From positions 1 through 38,451 of the forward strand of contig CALVKF010000001.1 of assembly GCA_944332555.1 (NCBI GenBank): 38,451 nucleotides of DNA. The letters are read 5' to 3'. The translations under genes and the position numbers were made by a program. Under the pieces are notes generated by a model that searched no databases, was not told the DNA's origin, and was given only the letters and a program-made list of their open reading frames with translations. The stretch is from an uncultured Bacilli bacterium (lineage in GTDB: Bacteria > Bacillota_I > Bacilli_A > RF39 > UBA660). Every line of letters begins with the position of its first letter. The stretch's first letter is position 1. Positions 16,177 through 24,449 of this stretch are shown piece by piece.

Positions 16177-16245
16177 GACATATAATGTCATAAAACAAAT
16201 AGTAATGCCACGACATTTGGTGTCAAATAATAGACATGCTATGTC
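16177..16245. promoter_or_regulatory. Three 13-bp operator-like palindromes
   Basis: GACATATAATGTC (16177-16189), GACATTTGGTGTC (16212-16224) and GACATGCTATGTC (16233-16245) share the half-site layout GACAT-N3-ATGTC; the middle copy has one G for A. They lie between the leftward XRE gene and a rightward small ORF. The first would cover the XRE promoter. The third overlaps a possible -35 (TAGACA, 16231-16236) of a rightward promoter with TACTAT at 16253-16258. A 9-base repeat, CCACGACAT and ATGTCGTGG (16208-16216, 16241-16249), joins the last two. They are probably binding sites of the XRE protein. Confidence 0.6.
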
Positions 16246-16297
16246 GTGGTGAGTACTATAAAACAATGCTAAACTTTTCATAGTAGGTGAAGAACAA

Positions 16298-16433
16298 ATG
16301 AATAAGAAAAAACTAACATTAATTGGAGTTCGGACATTTAACATTAATTTTTACCTTATTTACTACAATTAATCACAAATTGTCCGATAAAATATTTTCT
16401 ACGATAAGCGAATTTATCGGATATATCCGATAA
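16298..16433 (+). pseudogene. Small ORF with apparent frameshift
   Basis: ATG 16298, behind a good AGGTGA site, opens MNKKKLTLIGVRTFN and stops at 16372 after 24 residues. One frame over, from about 16329, the DNA reads FGHLTLIFTLFTTINHK and SDKIFSTISEFIGYIR to a stop at 16433. That second stretch is hydrophobic and protein-like. A single-base indel near 16323-16330 would join the two into a membrane-type peptide of about 45 residues. I do not recognise it. It is divergent from the XRE gene and shares the operator region. Confidence 0.35.
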
Positions 16434-16434
16434 A
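16383..16434. repeat. Nested inverted repeats with a 22-bp perfect palindrome
   Basis: TCCGATAAA occurs at 16383-16391 and 16426-16434, and its complement TTTATCGGA lies between at 16413-16421. The middle copy can pair with either neighbour. The right pair, with TATA in the centre, forms a perfect 22-base palindrome (16413-16434). An outer pair, CGGACA (16331-16336) and TGTCCG (16381-16386), encloses the region. It could be a protein-binding site or a mutually exclusive hairpin switch. Confidence 0.6.
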
Positions 16435-16450
16435 TCAAGATTGTAATTTA

Positions 16451-16475
16451 ACCATAGAATATCTATGGTTTTTTT
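16451..16475 (+). terminator. Rho-independent terminator
   Basis: ACCATAGA (16451-16458) pairs with TCTATGGT (16462-16469) across ATA, followed by TTTTTT. It closes the accessory region ahead of the pilC-like gene. Confidence 0.85.
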
Positions 16476-16489
16476 CATAAATTTAACAT

Positions 16490-16524
16490 AACTAATTGTA
16501 ATTAGTTGTGTTTTTTGATATACT
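16490..16524 (+). promoter_or_regulatory. Promoter of the pilC-pilD operon with overlapping inverted repeat
   Basis: TTGTAA (16496-16501), 17 bases, TATACT (16519-16524), with TG one base before the -10. The -35 lies within the inverted repeat AACTAATT-GT-AATTAGTT (16490-16507), which could be an operator. Confidence 0.6.
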
Positions 16525-16549
16525 AATTAATAGTAAAGGATAGGTTAAT

Positions 16550-18160
16550 ATGTTAGAGATAACTCAAGATGATAAAAAGTTAAAACAAAAGAAACATACA
16601 AGTTTTACTGAAGTATTTAGAATGATTTATATAATTATTTATAATATATTTTATTTTGCATTTCTAGGAATAAAACTTGTATTCTTTGATTTTTGGGCTA
16701 ATCTATTTATGGGAGCTAGTTATCAAGTAGATAAAACCTATCGTCATGTTACTAATGCTAGTAGTTCAAAAGAAGCATTTTTAACAGAAGAAGAAAGAAT
16801 ATATGAAAGAACTAAAAAGAAAAAGAAGAAAGAAAAAGTATATAAATATAGTGCTAAAACTTTAGCTAAATTAGAAGAACAAAAAAAATTATTACTTCTT
16901 GATTTACAAACTGCTGGGGCAACCAGAAGTAAAGTTCCTCATGTTTACTATTATAAAGCTAAAGATACTGATGGTAAGATTATTAGTGGTACAATGAATG
17001 GATATTCTAAACTAGATATTAATTCTTATTTACTTAATGAAGGTTATGATGTTTATGTAATTAAAACAACTCCGTTTTATGATTTTGTTTATGGTAAATC
17101 AGGACTTTTTGGCTCTCCCAAAATGTCTACTAAAGATCTTATTTTTTGGCTAACTCAATTATCTACCTATATTAAAGCAGGTATTACTTTAAGTGAAGCT
17201 GTTAAAATACTTACTAATCAAATGGGTAAAAATAAATCAAGACAAGATGCTTTTAAAGCTATTTCTTATGAACTTACTTTAGGAGAATCCTTCTCTAATG
17301 CTCTAGCTAAACAAGGTGGAATGTTTCCAGCATTGTTAATTAATATGATTAAAGCCGCTGAAGCTAGTGGAACATTAATTGAAACATTAGATGATATGGC
17401 TAATTATTATTCGGAAATATATGAAACCAAAAAGCAAATGATTAGTGCTATGACTTATCCTGCCATTGTATCTGTGTTTTCTATTGGTGTTATTGTTTTT
17501 ATATTACTTTATGTAGTACCTCAATTTACCGAAATTTATGCCGAAAATGGAGCACCAATCGCCGGTATTACTAAAATAGTAATAGATGTAAGTAATTTTT
17601 TAAAAGATCAGTGGTATATATTATTGGGAATTATTGCAGCTATAATACTTGTGATTATTCTTTTATATAAATATGTTAAAGCCTTTAGAACATCAATGCA
17701 AATATTTTTAATGCATCTACCAGTTATTAAAGATGTAATAATTTATAATGAAATGACAATATTTACTAAAACATTTGCATCTTTACTTCGTAATAATGTA
17801 TTTATTACTGACAGTATGGATATTTTAAGTAAAATAACTAATAATGAAGTATATAAAGCTATTTTATATAAAACAATTAATAATATTGTTAAAGGGGAAA
17901 AGATTAGTGAAGCATTTAAAGATCACTGGGCAGTTCCTGATGTTGCCTATTACATGATTGTTACTGGTGAATCTACTGGTGATCTAGCTTTAATGATGCA
18001 AAAGGTAAGTGAATATTATCAATTGTTACATAAAAATGTAATTAATAATTTAAAAGCATTTATTGAACCAATTATGATAGCTTTTCTAGCAATAGTAGTT
18101 GGATTAATTATCATTGCAGTAATTGTACCAATGTTTGGTATGTATGAACAAATTCAATAA
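16550..18160 (+). CDS. Type II secretion/type IV pilus inner-membrane platform protein (GspF/PilC family)
   Basis: PilC/GspF proteins form the membrane platform on which the assembly ATPase works. The 536-residue product has the family core: the YKAKDTDGKIISG strand pair near residue 137, then two T2SSF repeats. The first starts near LIFWLTQLSTYIKAGITLSE and the second near NEMTIFTKTFASLLRNNVFI. Three membrane spans lie near residues 305-325, 350-372 and 505-530. Unusual is the extra N-terminal part (1-130), with a hydrophobic helix and a Lys/Glu-rich stretch (KKKKKKEK). AAAGGATAGG precedes ATG 16550. The prepilin peptidase follows after 9 bases, but no ATPase or pilin gene is in the window. 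Confidence 0.88.
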   Translation: MLEITQDDKKLKQKKHTSFTEVFRMIYIIIYNIFYFAFLGIKLVFFDFWANLFMGASYQVDKTYRHVTNASSSKEAFLTEEERIYERTKKKKKKEKVYKYSAKTLAKLEEQKKLLLLDLQTAGATRSKVPHVYYYKAKDTDGKIISGTMNGYSKLDINSYLLNEGYDVYVIKTTPFYDFVYGKSGLFGSPKMSTKDLIFWLTQLSTYIKAGITLSEAVKILTNQMGKNKSRQDAFKAISYELTLGESFSNALAKQGGMFPALLINMIKAAEASGTLIETLDDMANYYSEIYETKKQMISAMTYPAIVSVFSIGVIVFILLYVVPQFTEIYAENGAPIAGITKIVIDVSNFLKDQWYILLGIIAAIILVIILLYKYVKAFRTSMQIFLMHLPVIKDVIIYNEMTIFTKTFASLLRNNVFITDSMDILSKITNNEVYKAILYKTINNIVKGEKISEAFKDHWAVPDVAYYMIVTGESTGDLALMMQKVSEYYQLLHKNVINNLKAFIEPIMIAFLAIVVGLIIIAVIVPMFGMYEQIQ

Positions 18161-18169
18161 GGAGTTTTT

Positions 18170-18925
18170 ATGGCAGTATTAATGTTTATTCTAGGAAGCA
18201 TCATGGGCTCATTTTATTATTGTATTGGTACAAGACTACCTAAAGGGGAAAATGTTTTAACTTCTAGAAGTCATTGTGATAATTGTGGATATATATTAAA
18301 ATGGTATAATTTAATACCACTTTTATCTTTTTTATTTCAAAGAGGAAAATGTAGCAAATGTAAGAAAAAAATTGCTAGTGGTCATTTTTGGTGTGAACTA
18401 GCAACTGCTCTTTTATTTATGCTTACTAGCCTTTATTTTCCAGTAGGTTATAACTTTTTTGTTGGTTTAATAATAAGTTCTTTATTAATAATAATATTTG
18501 TTAGTGATTTTAAATACATGATTATTTTAGATTCACCCCTAATTATTAGTGCAATATTAATAGTTATTTTAAAGTTTATATTTTTTGATGCAATAGATGT
18601 CTTAATTAGTTTAATTAGTGGTCTTTGTTTATTTTTAGTCATGGTTCTTATTTATAAATTAGGTAATTTAGCCTTTAAAAAAGAATCACTTGGGGGAGGA
18701 GACATTAAATTTGCCTTTTTAATGGGTTTAATTCTTGATTTTAAAATAGGTCTAGTAGCTTTAGTTTTATCGGTATTTTTAGCTCTTCCTTATGCAGTAG
18801 CATCATTAGAACTTAAAAAAAATAGTGAATTCCCCTATGGACCATTCCTTGCGGGAGCACTATTTATCGTATTTTTTCATTATGATAAATTTGTTTTATT
18901 AGTAGAGTTTTTATTTAATTTTTAA
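18170..18925 (+). CDS. pilD: Prepilin leader peptidase / N-methyltransferase (A24 family)
   Basis: This membrane protease cleaves, and usually N-methylates, type IV-type prepilins. The 251-residue product has the N-terminal SIMGSFYYCIGTRLPKGE and two zinc-type Cys pairs (HCDNCG and KCSKCK), typical of bifunctional members. The catalytic acids lie in FVSDFKYMIILD and in the GGGDIKFAFLMG motif. About seven membrane spans are visible. AAGGAG precedes ATG 18170. Together with the platform gene it makes a minimal pilus or competence-type assembly unit. Its stop overlaps a small convergent gene by 4 bases. Confidence 0.92.
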   Translation: MAVLMFILGSIMGSFYYCIGTRLPKGENVLTSRSHCDNCGYILKWYNLIPLLSFLFQRGKCSKCKKKIASGHFWCELATALLFMLTSLYFPVGYNFFVGLIISSLLIIIFVSDFKYMIILDSPLIISAILIVILKFIFFDAIDVLISLISGLCLFLVMVLIYKLGNLAFKKESLGGGDIKFAFLMGLILDFKIGLVALVLSVFLALPYAVASLELKKNSEFPYGPFLAGALFIVFFHYDKFVLLVEFLFNF

Positions 18926-19014
18926 ATAATATAAACAAGTATACCTGCAACAACACTACCAACCATTAATAAAAGCATAATCCAAACAGCAATTTTTCTG
19001 GCTTTTTTACTCAT
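18922..19014 (-). CDS. 30-residue DUF4044-like membrane peptide
   Basis: Minus-strand ATG at 19014, behind GAAAGGAG, encodes MSKKARKIAVWIMLLLMVGS followed by VVAGILVYII and TAA. The layout, a short Lys/Arg start plus one membrane helix, matches the small DUF4044 proteins common in low-GC Gram-positive bacteria; their function is unknown. The strong ribosome-binding site at good spacing argues that it is translated despite its size. Confidence 0.6.
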   Translation of the reverse strand: MSKKARKIAVWIMLLLMVGSVVAGILVYII

Positions 19015-19076
19015 TATGAAAATCTCCTTTCAAAATTAACTATTAATAATTTATCATAAATTTACTATTTTTTCAA

Positions 19077-19094
19077 TATACTTAAGTGGTGATA
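19077..19094 (+). promoter_or_regulatory. Short-leader promoter of the SpoIIM-like gene
   Basis: TATACT (19077-19082) lies 14 nt upstream of ATG 19097, with GGTGAT (19089-19094) between. The predicted leader is about 8 nt. Confidence 0.5.
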
Positions 19095-19096
19095 AT

Positions 19097-19675
19097 ATGT
19101 GGACAAGCTTAAATAAGAAGGTTTTTCTATTTATTAGTGTCCTGCTAGTTATTGGAATAATATCTGGTATATTATTTTTAGTTTTTTTAAATGAAGCTAG
19201 TCAGGAAATAATATTTCTAAATATTAATGATTATTTACAAAATTTAAATAATTTTACTTTTAATAATTTATTTATGGATATTACTATTCTTTCTAGTTTA
19301 ATTATTTTATCTATTTTTATTATAGGTATACCTATAACTATATTCTTTTTATTTTTTAATGGTTTTTCGCTAGGTTTTGTTATAGCTTCTCTAAGCACTA
19401 TATTTGGTTTTAAAGGTTTTATATATAGTTTAATTTATCTAATAATTAATAAATTTGTATATTTATTCTTTATGTATTTTTTATGCCTAGCATTATTTAA
19501 AATTGTGCTAATTACCCTTAAATGTTTTATTCATAAAGAAAAAATTAATCGCGATGAAATAATTCATTTACTTAAAAAAATAGGATTATGTTTAATTATT
19601 ATCTTAATTTATGATTTAATTCTTTATTTCTTTGGTAGTAAATTGCTAGGTCTTTTTAACTTTTTAATCTTCTAA
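19097..19675 (+). CDS. SpoIIM-like integral membrane protein
   Basis: The 192-residue protein has about five membrane spans. Its layout fits the SpoIIM/DUF95 family: a first helix, an extracellular segment with Asn residues (LQNLNNFTFNNLF), then IIGIPITIFFLFFNGFSLGFVIAS. That last string resembles the family's conserved Gly-Pro helix followed by NG-x-x-x-G. In spore formers SpoIIM is part of the engulfment machinery with SpoIID and SpoIIP, but homologues occur in non-sporulating bacteria. No other sporulation gene is seen here, so that role should not be assumed. GGTGAT precedes ATG 19097. Confidence 0.55.
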   Translation: MWTSLNKKVFLFISVLLVIGIISGILFLVFLNEASQEIIFLNINDYLQNLNNFTFNNLFMDITILSSLIILSIFIIGIPITIFFLFFNGFSLGFVIASLSTIFGFKGFIYSLIYLIINKFVYLFFMYFLCLALFKIVLITLKCFIHKEKINRDEIIHLLKKIGLCLIIILIYDLILYFFGSKLLGLFNFLIF

Positions 19676-19700
19676 TCTTTATTTTTATTGTGTTTTACGG

Positions 19701-19718
19701 TATACTATAGTAGTGATG
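19701..19718 (+). promoter_or_regulatory. Short-leader promoter of mnmA
   Basis: TATACT (19701-19706) lies 15 nt before ATG 19722, with GTGATG (19713-19718) between. The predicted leader is about 10 nt. Confidence 0.5.
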
Positions 19719-19721
19719 TTT

Positions 19722-20834
19722 ATGGAAAAAGTTATTGTTGGGGTAAGTGGGGGAGTAGATTCAGCAGTTGCCCTAATTCTTCTTAAAAAAGAAGGATTTG
19801 ATGTAGAAGGTTTATTCATGCGTAATTGGGATAGTACAATAAATAATGATTATTTAGGTAATCCCAATAATTTAAATGATATATGTCCCCAAGAGCAAGA
19901 TTATAATGATGCTCTAGAGTTATGTAACTCTTTAGGCATAAAGTTACATCGTATTGATTTTATCAAAGAATATTGGGACTATGTTTTTACCTACTTTTTA
20001 GATGAACTAAAAAAGGGGAGAACACCAAATCCTGATATGCTTTGTAATCGCTATATTAAATTTGATTTGTTTGTGAAACACGCCAAAAGTTTAGGAGCAG
20101 ACTATATTGCCACTGGACATTATGCCCGAATTAAGGACGGCAAATTACTTCGAGCAGTTGATTTAAATAAAGATCAAACTTATTTTCTAGCGGATGTAAA
20201 AAGAGAAAATTTCCGTAATGTTTTATTTCCTATCGGGGATTATACTAAAGACGAAGTTAGAAAAATTGCCAGCGATTATAATTTAAATGTAGCCAAGAAA
20301 AAAGATTCTACGGGAATTTGTTTTATCGGCGAACGTAATTTTCAAAAATTTACTCAAAACTATTTAAAACCTAATCCCGGTGATATATTAGATGTTAAAA
20401 CTAAAGAAGTAATTGGTAGACATAATGGACTCATGAATTATACAATTGGTCAAAGAAGAAATGTCGGTATTAGTGGTTATCCAGATAGGCATTATGTTTG
20501 TGGTAAGAATGTCGAAAAAAACATTTTATATGTTGCTTTTGGGGAAGATAATAAATATTTAGAAAGTGATGCTTGTTTAATCGAAAATGTTAATTTTATC
20601 TCTGGAATTCGTCCTACTTTTTGTACCGCTAAATTTAGATATCGGGGATTAGATCATCCAGTAGAACTTGAATACCTTGAAAATAACGAAATAATGGTCA
20701 AATATAATGGGGGAGCATCTAGTGTTACCCCCGGACAAGCTTGTGTTTTATATCTTGGTGAAGAATGTTTAGGCTGTGGTTTTATTAAAAATGTTTATAA
20801 AAATAATGAGAAATTATGGTATTTAGCAAACTAG
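19722..20834 (+). CDS. mnmA: tRNA-specific 2-thiouridylase
   Basis: MnmA puts the sulfur on U34 of tRNAs for Lys, Glu and Gln. The 370-residue product begins with the PP-loop ATP-pyrophosphatase motif SGGVDS (residues 9-14). It carries the two catalytic cysteines, in DMLCNRYIKF (Cys108) and STGICFIGER (Cys200), and the family strings TGHYARI, DQTYFLADV and YTIGQRRNVGI. ATG 19722 is preferred; in-frame ATG 19716 and GTG 19713 belong to the GTGATG ribosome-binding motif. Length and motifs are complete. The cysteine desulfurase that would supply sulfur is not in the window. Confidence 0.95.
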   Translation: MEKVIVGVSGGVDSAVALILLKKEGFDVEGLFMRNWDSTINNDYLGNPNNLNDICPQEQDYNDALELCNSLGIKLHRIDFIKEYWDYVFTYFLDELKKGRTPNPDMLCNRYIKFDLFVKHAKSLGADYIATGHYARIKDGKLLRAVDLNKDQTYFLADVKRENFRNVLFPIGDYTKDEVRKIASDYNLNVAKKKDSTGICFIGERNFQKFTQNYLKPNPGDILDVKTKEVIGRHNGLMNYTIGQRRNVGISGYPDRHYVCGKNVEKNILYVAFGEDNKYLESDACLIENVNFISGIRPTFCTAKFRYRGLDHPVELEYLENNEIMVKYNGGASSVTPGQACVLYLGEECLGCGFIKNVYKNNEKLWYLAN

Positions 20835-20836
20835 TC

Positions 20837-20865
20837 TTGATTTTAGGTGTAAAGTTATGTATAAT
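20837..20865 (+). promoter_or_regulatory. Promoter upstream of the HTH protein gene
   Basis: TTGATT (20837-20842), 17 bases, TATAAT (20860-20865). It lies just after the mnmA stop, 34 bases before ATG 20899. Confidence 0.7.
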
Positions 20866-20898
20866 TGATGTATAAATTAAGTAAAGGAAAGTGAAAAT

Positions 20899-21669
20899 AT
20901 GGACAAATTAAATGAAATATTACAAGAATTGGGATTATCAAAAGTAAAACTTGCCAAATATCTTGGAGTATCAAGACAAATGGTTTATAATTATTTAGTT
21001 TTAGATAGTTTAGATAAATGGCCAAAAGAAAAGAAAGTTTTATTATTAGAGCTTTTAGATATTAAGGATACTAGTGATAAAACTTTAAATAATTTAGTTG
21101 TTGATACAGAATATTTAATGGGAGTTGAAAGAAGATTGAATAATGCTTTAAAATCCGGTAATCATTTAGATTCAGGATTAGATTTTAGTAATTTAACTAA
21201 AGATAAAAAAGAATTATTAAATGATTTTATCTTTTTATTAAAAGAAAAGATGGAAGACGGAGATGACTCTGATTTTGCAGCAATTAGATATATTTATTAT
21301 TTAATGCAAAGTATGGATAATATTCCTGAAGCAAAATATTTCTTGGGATATATGGCCAAATCTAATGGCTTTATAAAACCTGATGAAAATGCTTTTGATG
21401 CCGATAAGCAATTTGTTTTTGAAGGCATTTTATATACGGCTTTAACTTTATATAATAATGGGGGAGCAAGTAAAAGTCGCCTTGCCGATAAACACCAAAA
21501 ATTTATTGAAGAAATTGAACAAAAAAATGAAGATAAATTAAGTCGTACTCAACAACTTAATACTGTAAAAGTTCAAGCCCTAAAAGAATTAGGATATGAT
21601 ACAATAGATTCTAGCAATGCTACAGAATTTTTTGAAAAAATAGCAGAAATAGAAGCAAGGAAGTTATAG
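20899..21669 (+). CDS. HTH-domain protein of unknown function
   Basis: The first 35 residues form a helix-turn-helix of the XRE type: LGLSKVKLAKYLGVSRQMVY, then NYLVLDSLDKW. The remaining 220 residues are helical, charged and do not match a family I know. A central part reads FAAIRYIYYLMQSMDNIPEA and the end is EFFEKIAEIEARKL. No membrane span or catalytic motif is apparent. It may be a DNA-binding regulator. AAAGGAAAGTG precedes ATG 20899. It has its own promoter, and an unrecognised membrane-anchored protein follows after 3 bases, so the two are probably co-transcribed. Confidence 0.6.
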   Translation: MDKLNEILQELGLSKVKLAKYLGVSRQMVYNYLVLDSLDKWPKEKKVLLLELLDIKDTSDKTLNNLVVDTEYLMGVERRLNNALKSGNHLDSGLDFSNLTKDKKELLNDFIFLLKEKMEDGDDSDFAAIRYIYYLMQSMDNIPEAKYFLGYMAKSNGFIKPDENAFDADKQFVFEGILYTALTLYNNGGASKSRLADKHQKFIEEIEQKNEDKLSRTQQLNTVKVQALKELGYDTIDSSNATEFFEKIAEIEARKL

Positions 21670-21672
21670 TTT

Positions 21673-22482
21673 ATGGAAAAAACAAAAATAAAGAAAAAAG
21701 ATATAATAGTTATAGAAATAATTGTTATTGTCTTGATTATTATTTTTCTAGCAATATTTTTATTTAAAGGTCAAAAATTAGATGCTAATAGTACTTTAAT
21801 AAATAATTTATATAACTACCTTGGTAGTAATGATTTAGAAACATGTGAAGGTCTTCAAGTTTATAGTAATGAAGAAATAAATTATGAAAATCTAGATAAT
21901 GAAATTCGTTTATGTACCGCCTATAGGTTACTGGATAGTAATTTAATAAATAAAGAGGAATATGAAGAAACTGGAGAAGAAACATGCTCTATAAACGATA
22001 ATATCACTTATGCAACTGATAATTATGATAGTGATAAATGTAGTGTAAATGTAATAAAAAAAGAAGATTTAAATAATAAATATAAAGAGATATTTGGTAA
22101 TGATATCGATGAAGAAAGTGAATTTTCAATAAATTATAATACAATTTGTCATAGTGATGAAGATAACTATTATTGTGGCCTTGCTGAAACTTATACCAAA
22201 ACTTTTGGGTCTGAACCTCATACTTATCGAGTTATAAGAGATGCTTATAAAAAAGGTGATGAAGTAATTATTTATGATTATTTCTTAAAAATAGTTAATG
22301 GAGAATGTTATAATTCTTATGTAAATGGTACAACCAACAATAATTGTACTAATGAACTTCCTGAAGAGGAAGAAGATTATAATATTGATTATGATTTTTT
22401 AAAGAAATATGGTACACTTTATAAACACACTTTTAAACAATCTGGGGATACCTATTATTGGGTATCTAGTATTCCAGAATAA
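21673..22482 (+). CDS. Membrane-anchored extracytoplasmic protein of unknown function
   Basis: The 269-residue product has a Lys-rich start (EKTKIKKKD) and one membrane helix at residues 12-30 (VIEIIVIVLIIIFLAIFLF). An acidic outer region follows that contains eight cysteines, for example DLETCEGL, IRLCTAYR, ETCSIND, DKCSVN, YNTICHS, NYYCGL, GECYN and NNCTNEL. The even number of Cys suggests disulfides outside the cell. No lipobox or signal-peptidase site is evident, so it should stay anchored. I do not recognise the family. It lies 3 bases after the HTH gene, with only weak ribosome-binding sequence, and is followed by a terminator. Confidence 0.65.
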   Translation: MEKTKIKKKDIIVIEIIVIVLIIIFLAIFLFKGQKLDANSTLINNLYNYLGSNDLETCEGLQVYSNEEINYENLDNEIRLCTAYRLLDSNLINKEEYEETGEETCSINDNITYATDNYDSDKCSVNVIKKEDLNNKYKEIFGNDIDEESEFSINYNTICHSDEDNYYCGLAETYTKTFGSEPHTYRVIRDAYKKGDEVIIYDYFLKIVNGECYNSYVNGTTNNNCTNELPEEEEDYNIDYDFLKKYGTLYKHTFKQSGDTYYWVSSIPE

Positions 22483-22493
22483 ATTCAATTCGG

Positions 22494-22528
22494 AATAAAG
22501 TAAAGAAAAACTCTTTACTTTATTTTAA
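22494..22528 (+). terminator. Rho-independent terminator
   Basis: AATAAAGTAAAGA (22494-22506) pairs perfectly with TCTTTACTTTATT (22512-22524) across AAAAC, followed by a T-rich stretch. It ends the HTH/membrane-protein transcript. TGATATAAT at 22535-22543 then starts the next gene. Confidence 0.85.
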
Positions 22529-22579
22529 TTATAATGATATAATAGTAATATAATTAAGATATGGAGTGTGTAGTTTAAA

Positions 22580-24394
22580 ATGGAAGAAAATAAGACTAAT
22601 TTGGGAAACGATGAAGCAACAAATAATATAAATGTTGCTAATAATGCCTCAAATGAAATTGAGGTGCCAGGAACAACTCTAGGAGTTAATCCGCCGAGTG
22701 ATAATGTAAATACAATTAATAATGAAACTAATAATAATCAAGTAAAACCTAAAAATAACAAAAAGAAGATAATTATTATTGTAAGTATTATTGTTGGTGT
22801 AATCCTTCTAGCAATTATTGCTATGTTTATTTATGTTAAAGTAGCATTTAAAGCTGGTAAATATTTAGATAAAAAACTAGATGAATTTACAACATCAGTA
22901 ACTGAAGCATTTAGTGCCTTAAATATGAATAATAATCAAGATATTAGATATAGTGGAACATTTAAACCAACATCTAATATTGCTACTTTTGAAGGCCTTA
23001 ATAATGCGACAATCGAATTTGAGGCACTATATTCACTTACCAATAATATAGTTGATATTAATTTTGATTTATTAAATGGCACTACAAGTACCTTAAATGG
23101 TGAACTTTATATAGATAATGAAACATTTGTGCTTGATTCCACATTATATGAAAATCCTTTATATATGGATATAGATAATTCTAGTGAAATTTCTAATGAA
23201 GAATTAATGAATATTATTAGTGATGCCGAATATTTTGTTAATGGTTTTGCAACATATTTTGTAGAAGCCTTAAAAGATACAACTCTAACAACTGAAATTG
23301 CTGGTTTAACCGCCAAATACACTTATACTATAGATGATACTAATAAAGAGGCTTTTGCCAATCGGATGAATGAATTAATTAATAGTGATGAAAGATTTAA
23401 AGAATTACTTGAAGAATTTTTAGGAGAAACTAATCCTGAAGTAAATCCTGAAAATATTGATGATTTTACCTTTTATGTTGAAACTAGTATTCCTTCTGGA
23501 GATGTTAAAATATTTTTCCTTGTTATAGATGATGAAACTATTTTCAGTGGAGAAGAATTAGAAAGTGGTACGTTTAGATTATATGCTGGGGAAGAACAAC
23601 TTGCTGATATAACAACTAATGGTGATGAAATAACATTTAAAATGGATATGGATAATGAAGGAAGTATTGATATAATTTATAATGAGAATACTAAAGAAAT
23701 AAATGGAACTATTACCTTTGATACAGCAACTTTAAAAATTGGTAGTACTAAAGATAATGATAATATGTTATATATTATCTCACTTGAAGATACCTCTTCT
23801 GATGTTTTTATGGAAATTAGTGCTGATACAAGTGATACTGTTATAACTGGTTACATCCTAATTAAAAGTGGCGAAGAAGAAATACAACTGGATTATGATA
23901 TAAATATCGAATATGGAAGTAATTTAGTTAGTAATAAAACTTTTGATAATGCTCAAAATATTGAATATTTAACAGAAGCTGAACAAGGACAAATTGAAGA
24001 GAATTTAATGACTGCAATTGAACCATTTTTTACTGAATTAATTGAAAGTACTGCCAAAGATGCATTTATGAGTGATGCTTATGAAATATTTAATGGTGCC
24101 CAATCTTTCTTTATAAGAGAATCATTTATTAGTGATACTACCTTATTACCTAATGAAGGTGATTCTATGTGTGTAACTATTGCTGAATTAGAAAATGAGT
24201 ACTATGTTTATCTAAATAACTCATATCGTGGAAAAGTAGATATAACTAGAGTAAATAATACCTATGAATATCGTCTTACTATGAGTGATGGCAATTATAT
24301 GGTAATCAATCAAACAGAAAATAGTATTTCAACAGATAGTATAACTACTTATAATGAATCATTTACCAGTTCGGAAGTTTGTTTAAATAATTAA
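22580..24394 (+). CDS. Large membrane-anchored extracytoplasmic protein of unknown function
   Basis: The 604-residue product has an Asn-rich, low-complexity cytoplasmic stretch (residues 1-60), a Lys run (NNKKK), and one membrane helix at about 64-88 (IIIIVSIIVGVILLAIIAMF). A long acidic outer domain follows, rich in short beta-type segments such as LNGELYIDNETFVLDSTLY, GEEQLADITTNGDEITFKMD and EINGTITFDTATLKIG. These look like repeated strands of an extended beta sheet. Only two cysteines are seen near the end. I do not recognise the family. Promoter TGATATAAT (22535-22543) and GGAGTGTG precede ATG 22580. Confidence 0.65.
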   Translation: MEENKTNLGNDEATNNINVANNASNEIEVPGTTLGVNPPSDNVNTINNETNNNQVKPKNNKKKIIIIVSIIVGVILLAIIAMFIYVKVAFKAGKYLDKKLDEFTTSVTEAFSALNMNNNQDIRYSGTFKPTSNIATFEGLNNATIEFEALYSLTNNIVDINFDLLNGTTSTLNGELYIDNETFVLDSTLYENPLYMDIDNSSEISNEELMNIISDAEYFVNGFATYFVEALKDTTLTTEIAGLTAKYTYTIDDTNKEAFANRMNELINSDERFKELLEEFLGETNPEVNPENIDDFTFYVETSIPSGDVKIFFLVIDDETIFSGEELESGTFRLYAGEEQLADITTNGDEITFKMDMDNEGSIDIIYNENTKEINGTITFDTATLKIGSTKDNDNMLYIISLEDTSSDVFMEISADTSDTVITGYILIKSGEEEIQLDYDINIEYGSNLVSNKTFDNAQNIEYLTEAEQGQIEENLMTAIEPFFTELIESTAKDAFMSDAYEIFNGAQSFFIRESFISDTTLLPNEGDSMCVTIAELENEYYVYLNNSYRGKVDITRVNNTYEYRLTMSDGNYMVINQTENSISTDSITTYNESFTSSEVCLNN

Positions 24395-24449
24395 TAAAAA
24401 CTATAGTAAAAATCCTTATAATTTGCTAAAATAATAAATAGTGATTGTT

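Noticed and set aside
19097-19675. Evidence that the organism forms spores
   Set aside because: SpoIIM-like proteins also occur in non-sporulating bacteria, and no other sporulation gene was recognised in the window.
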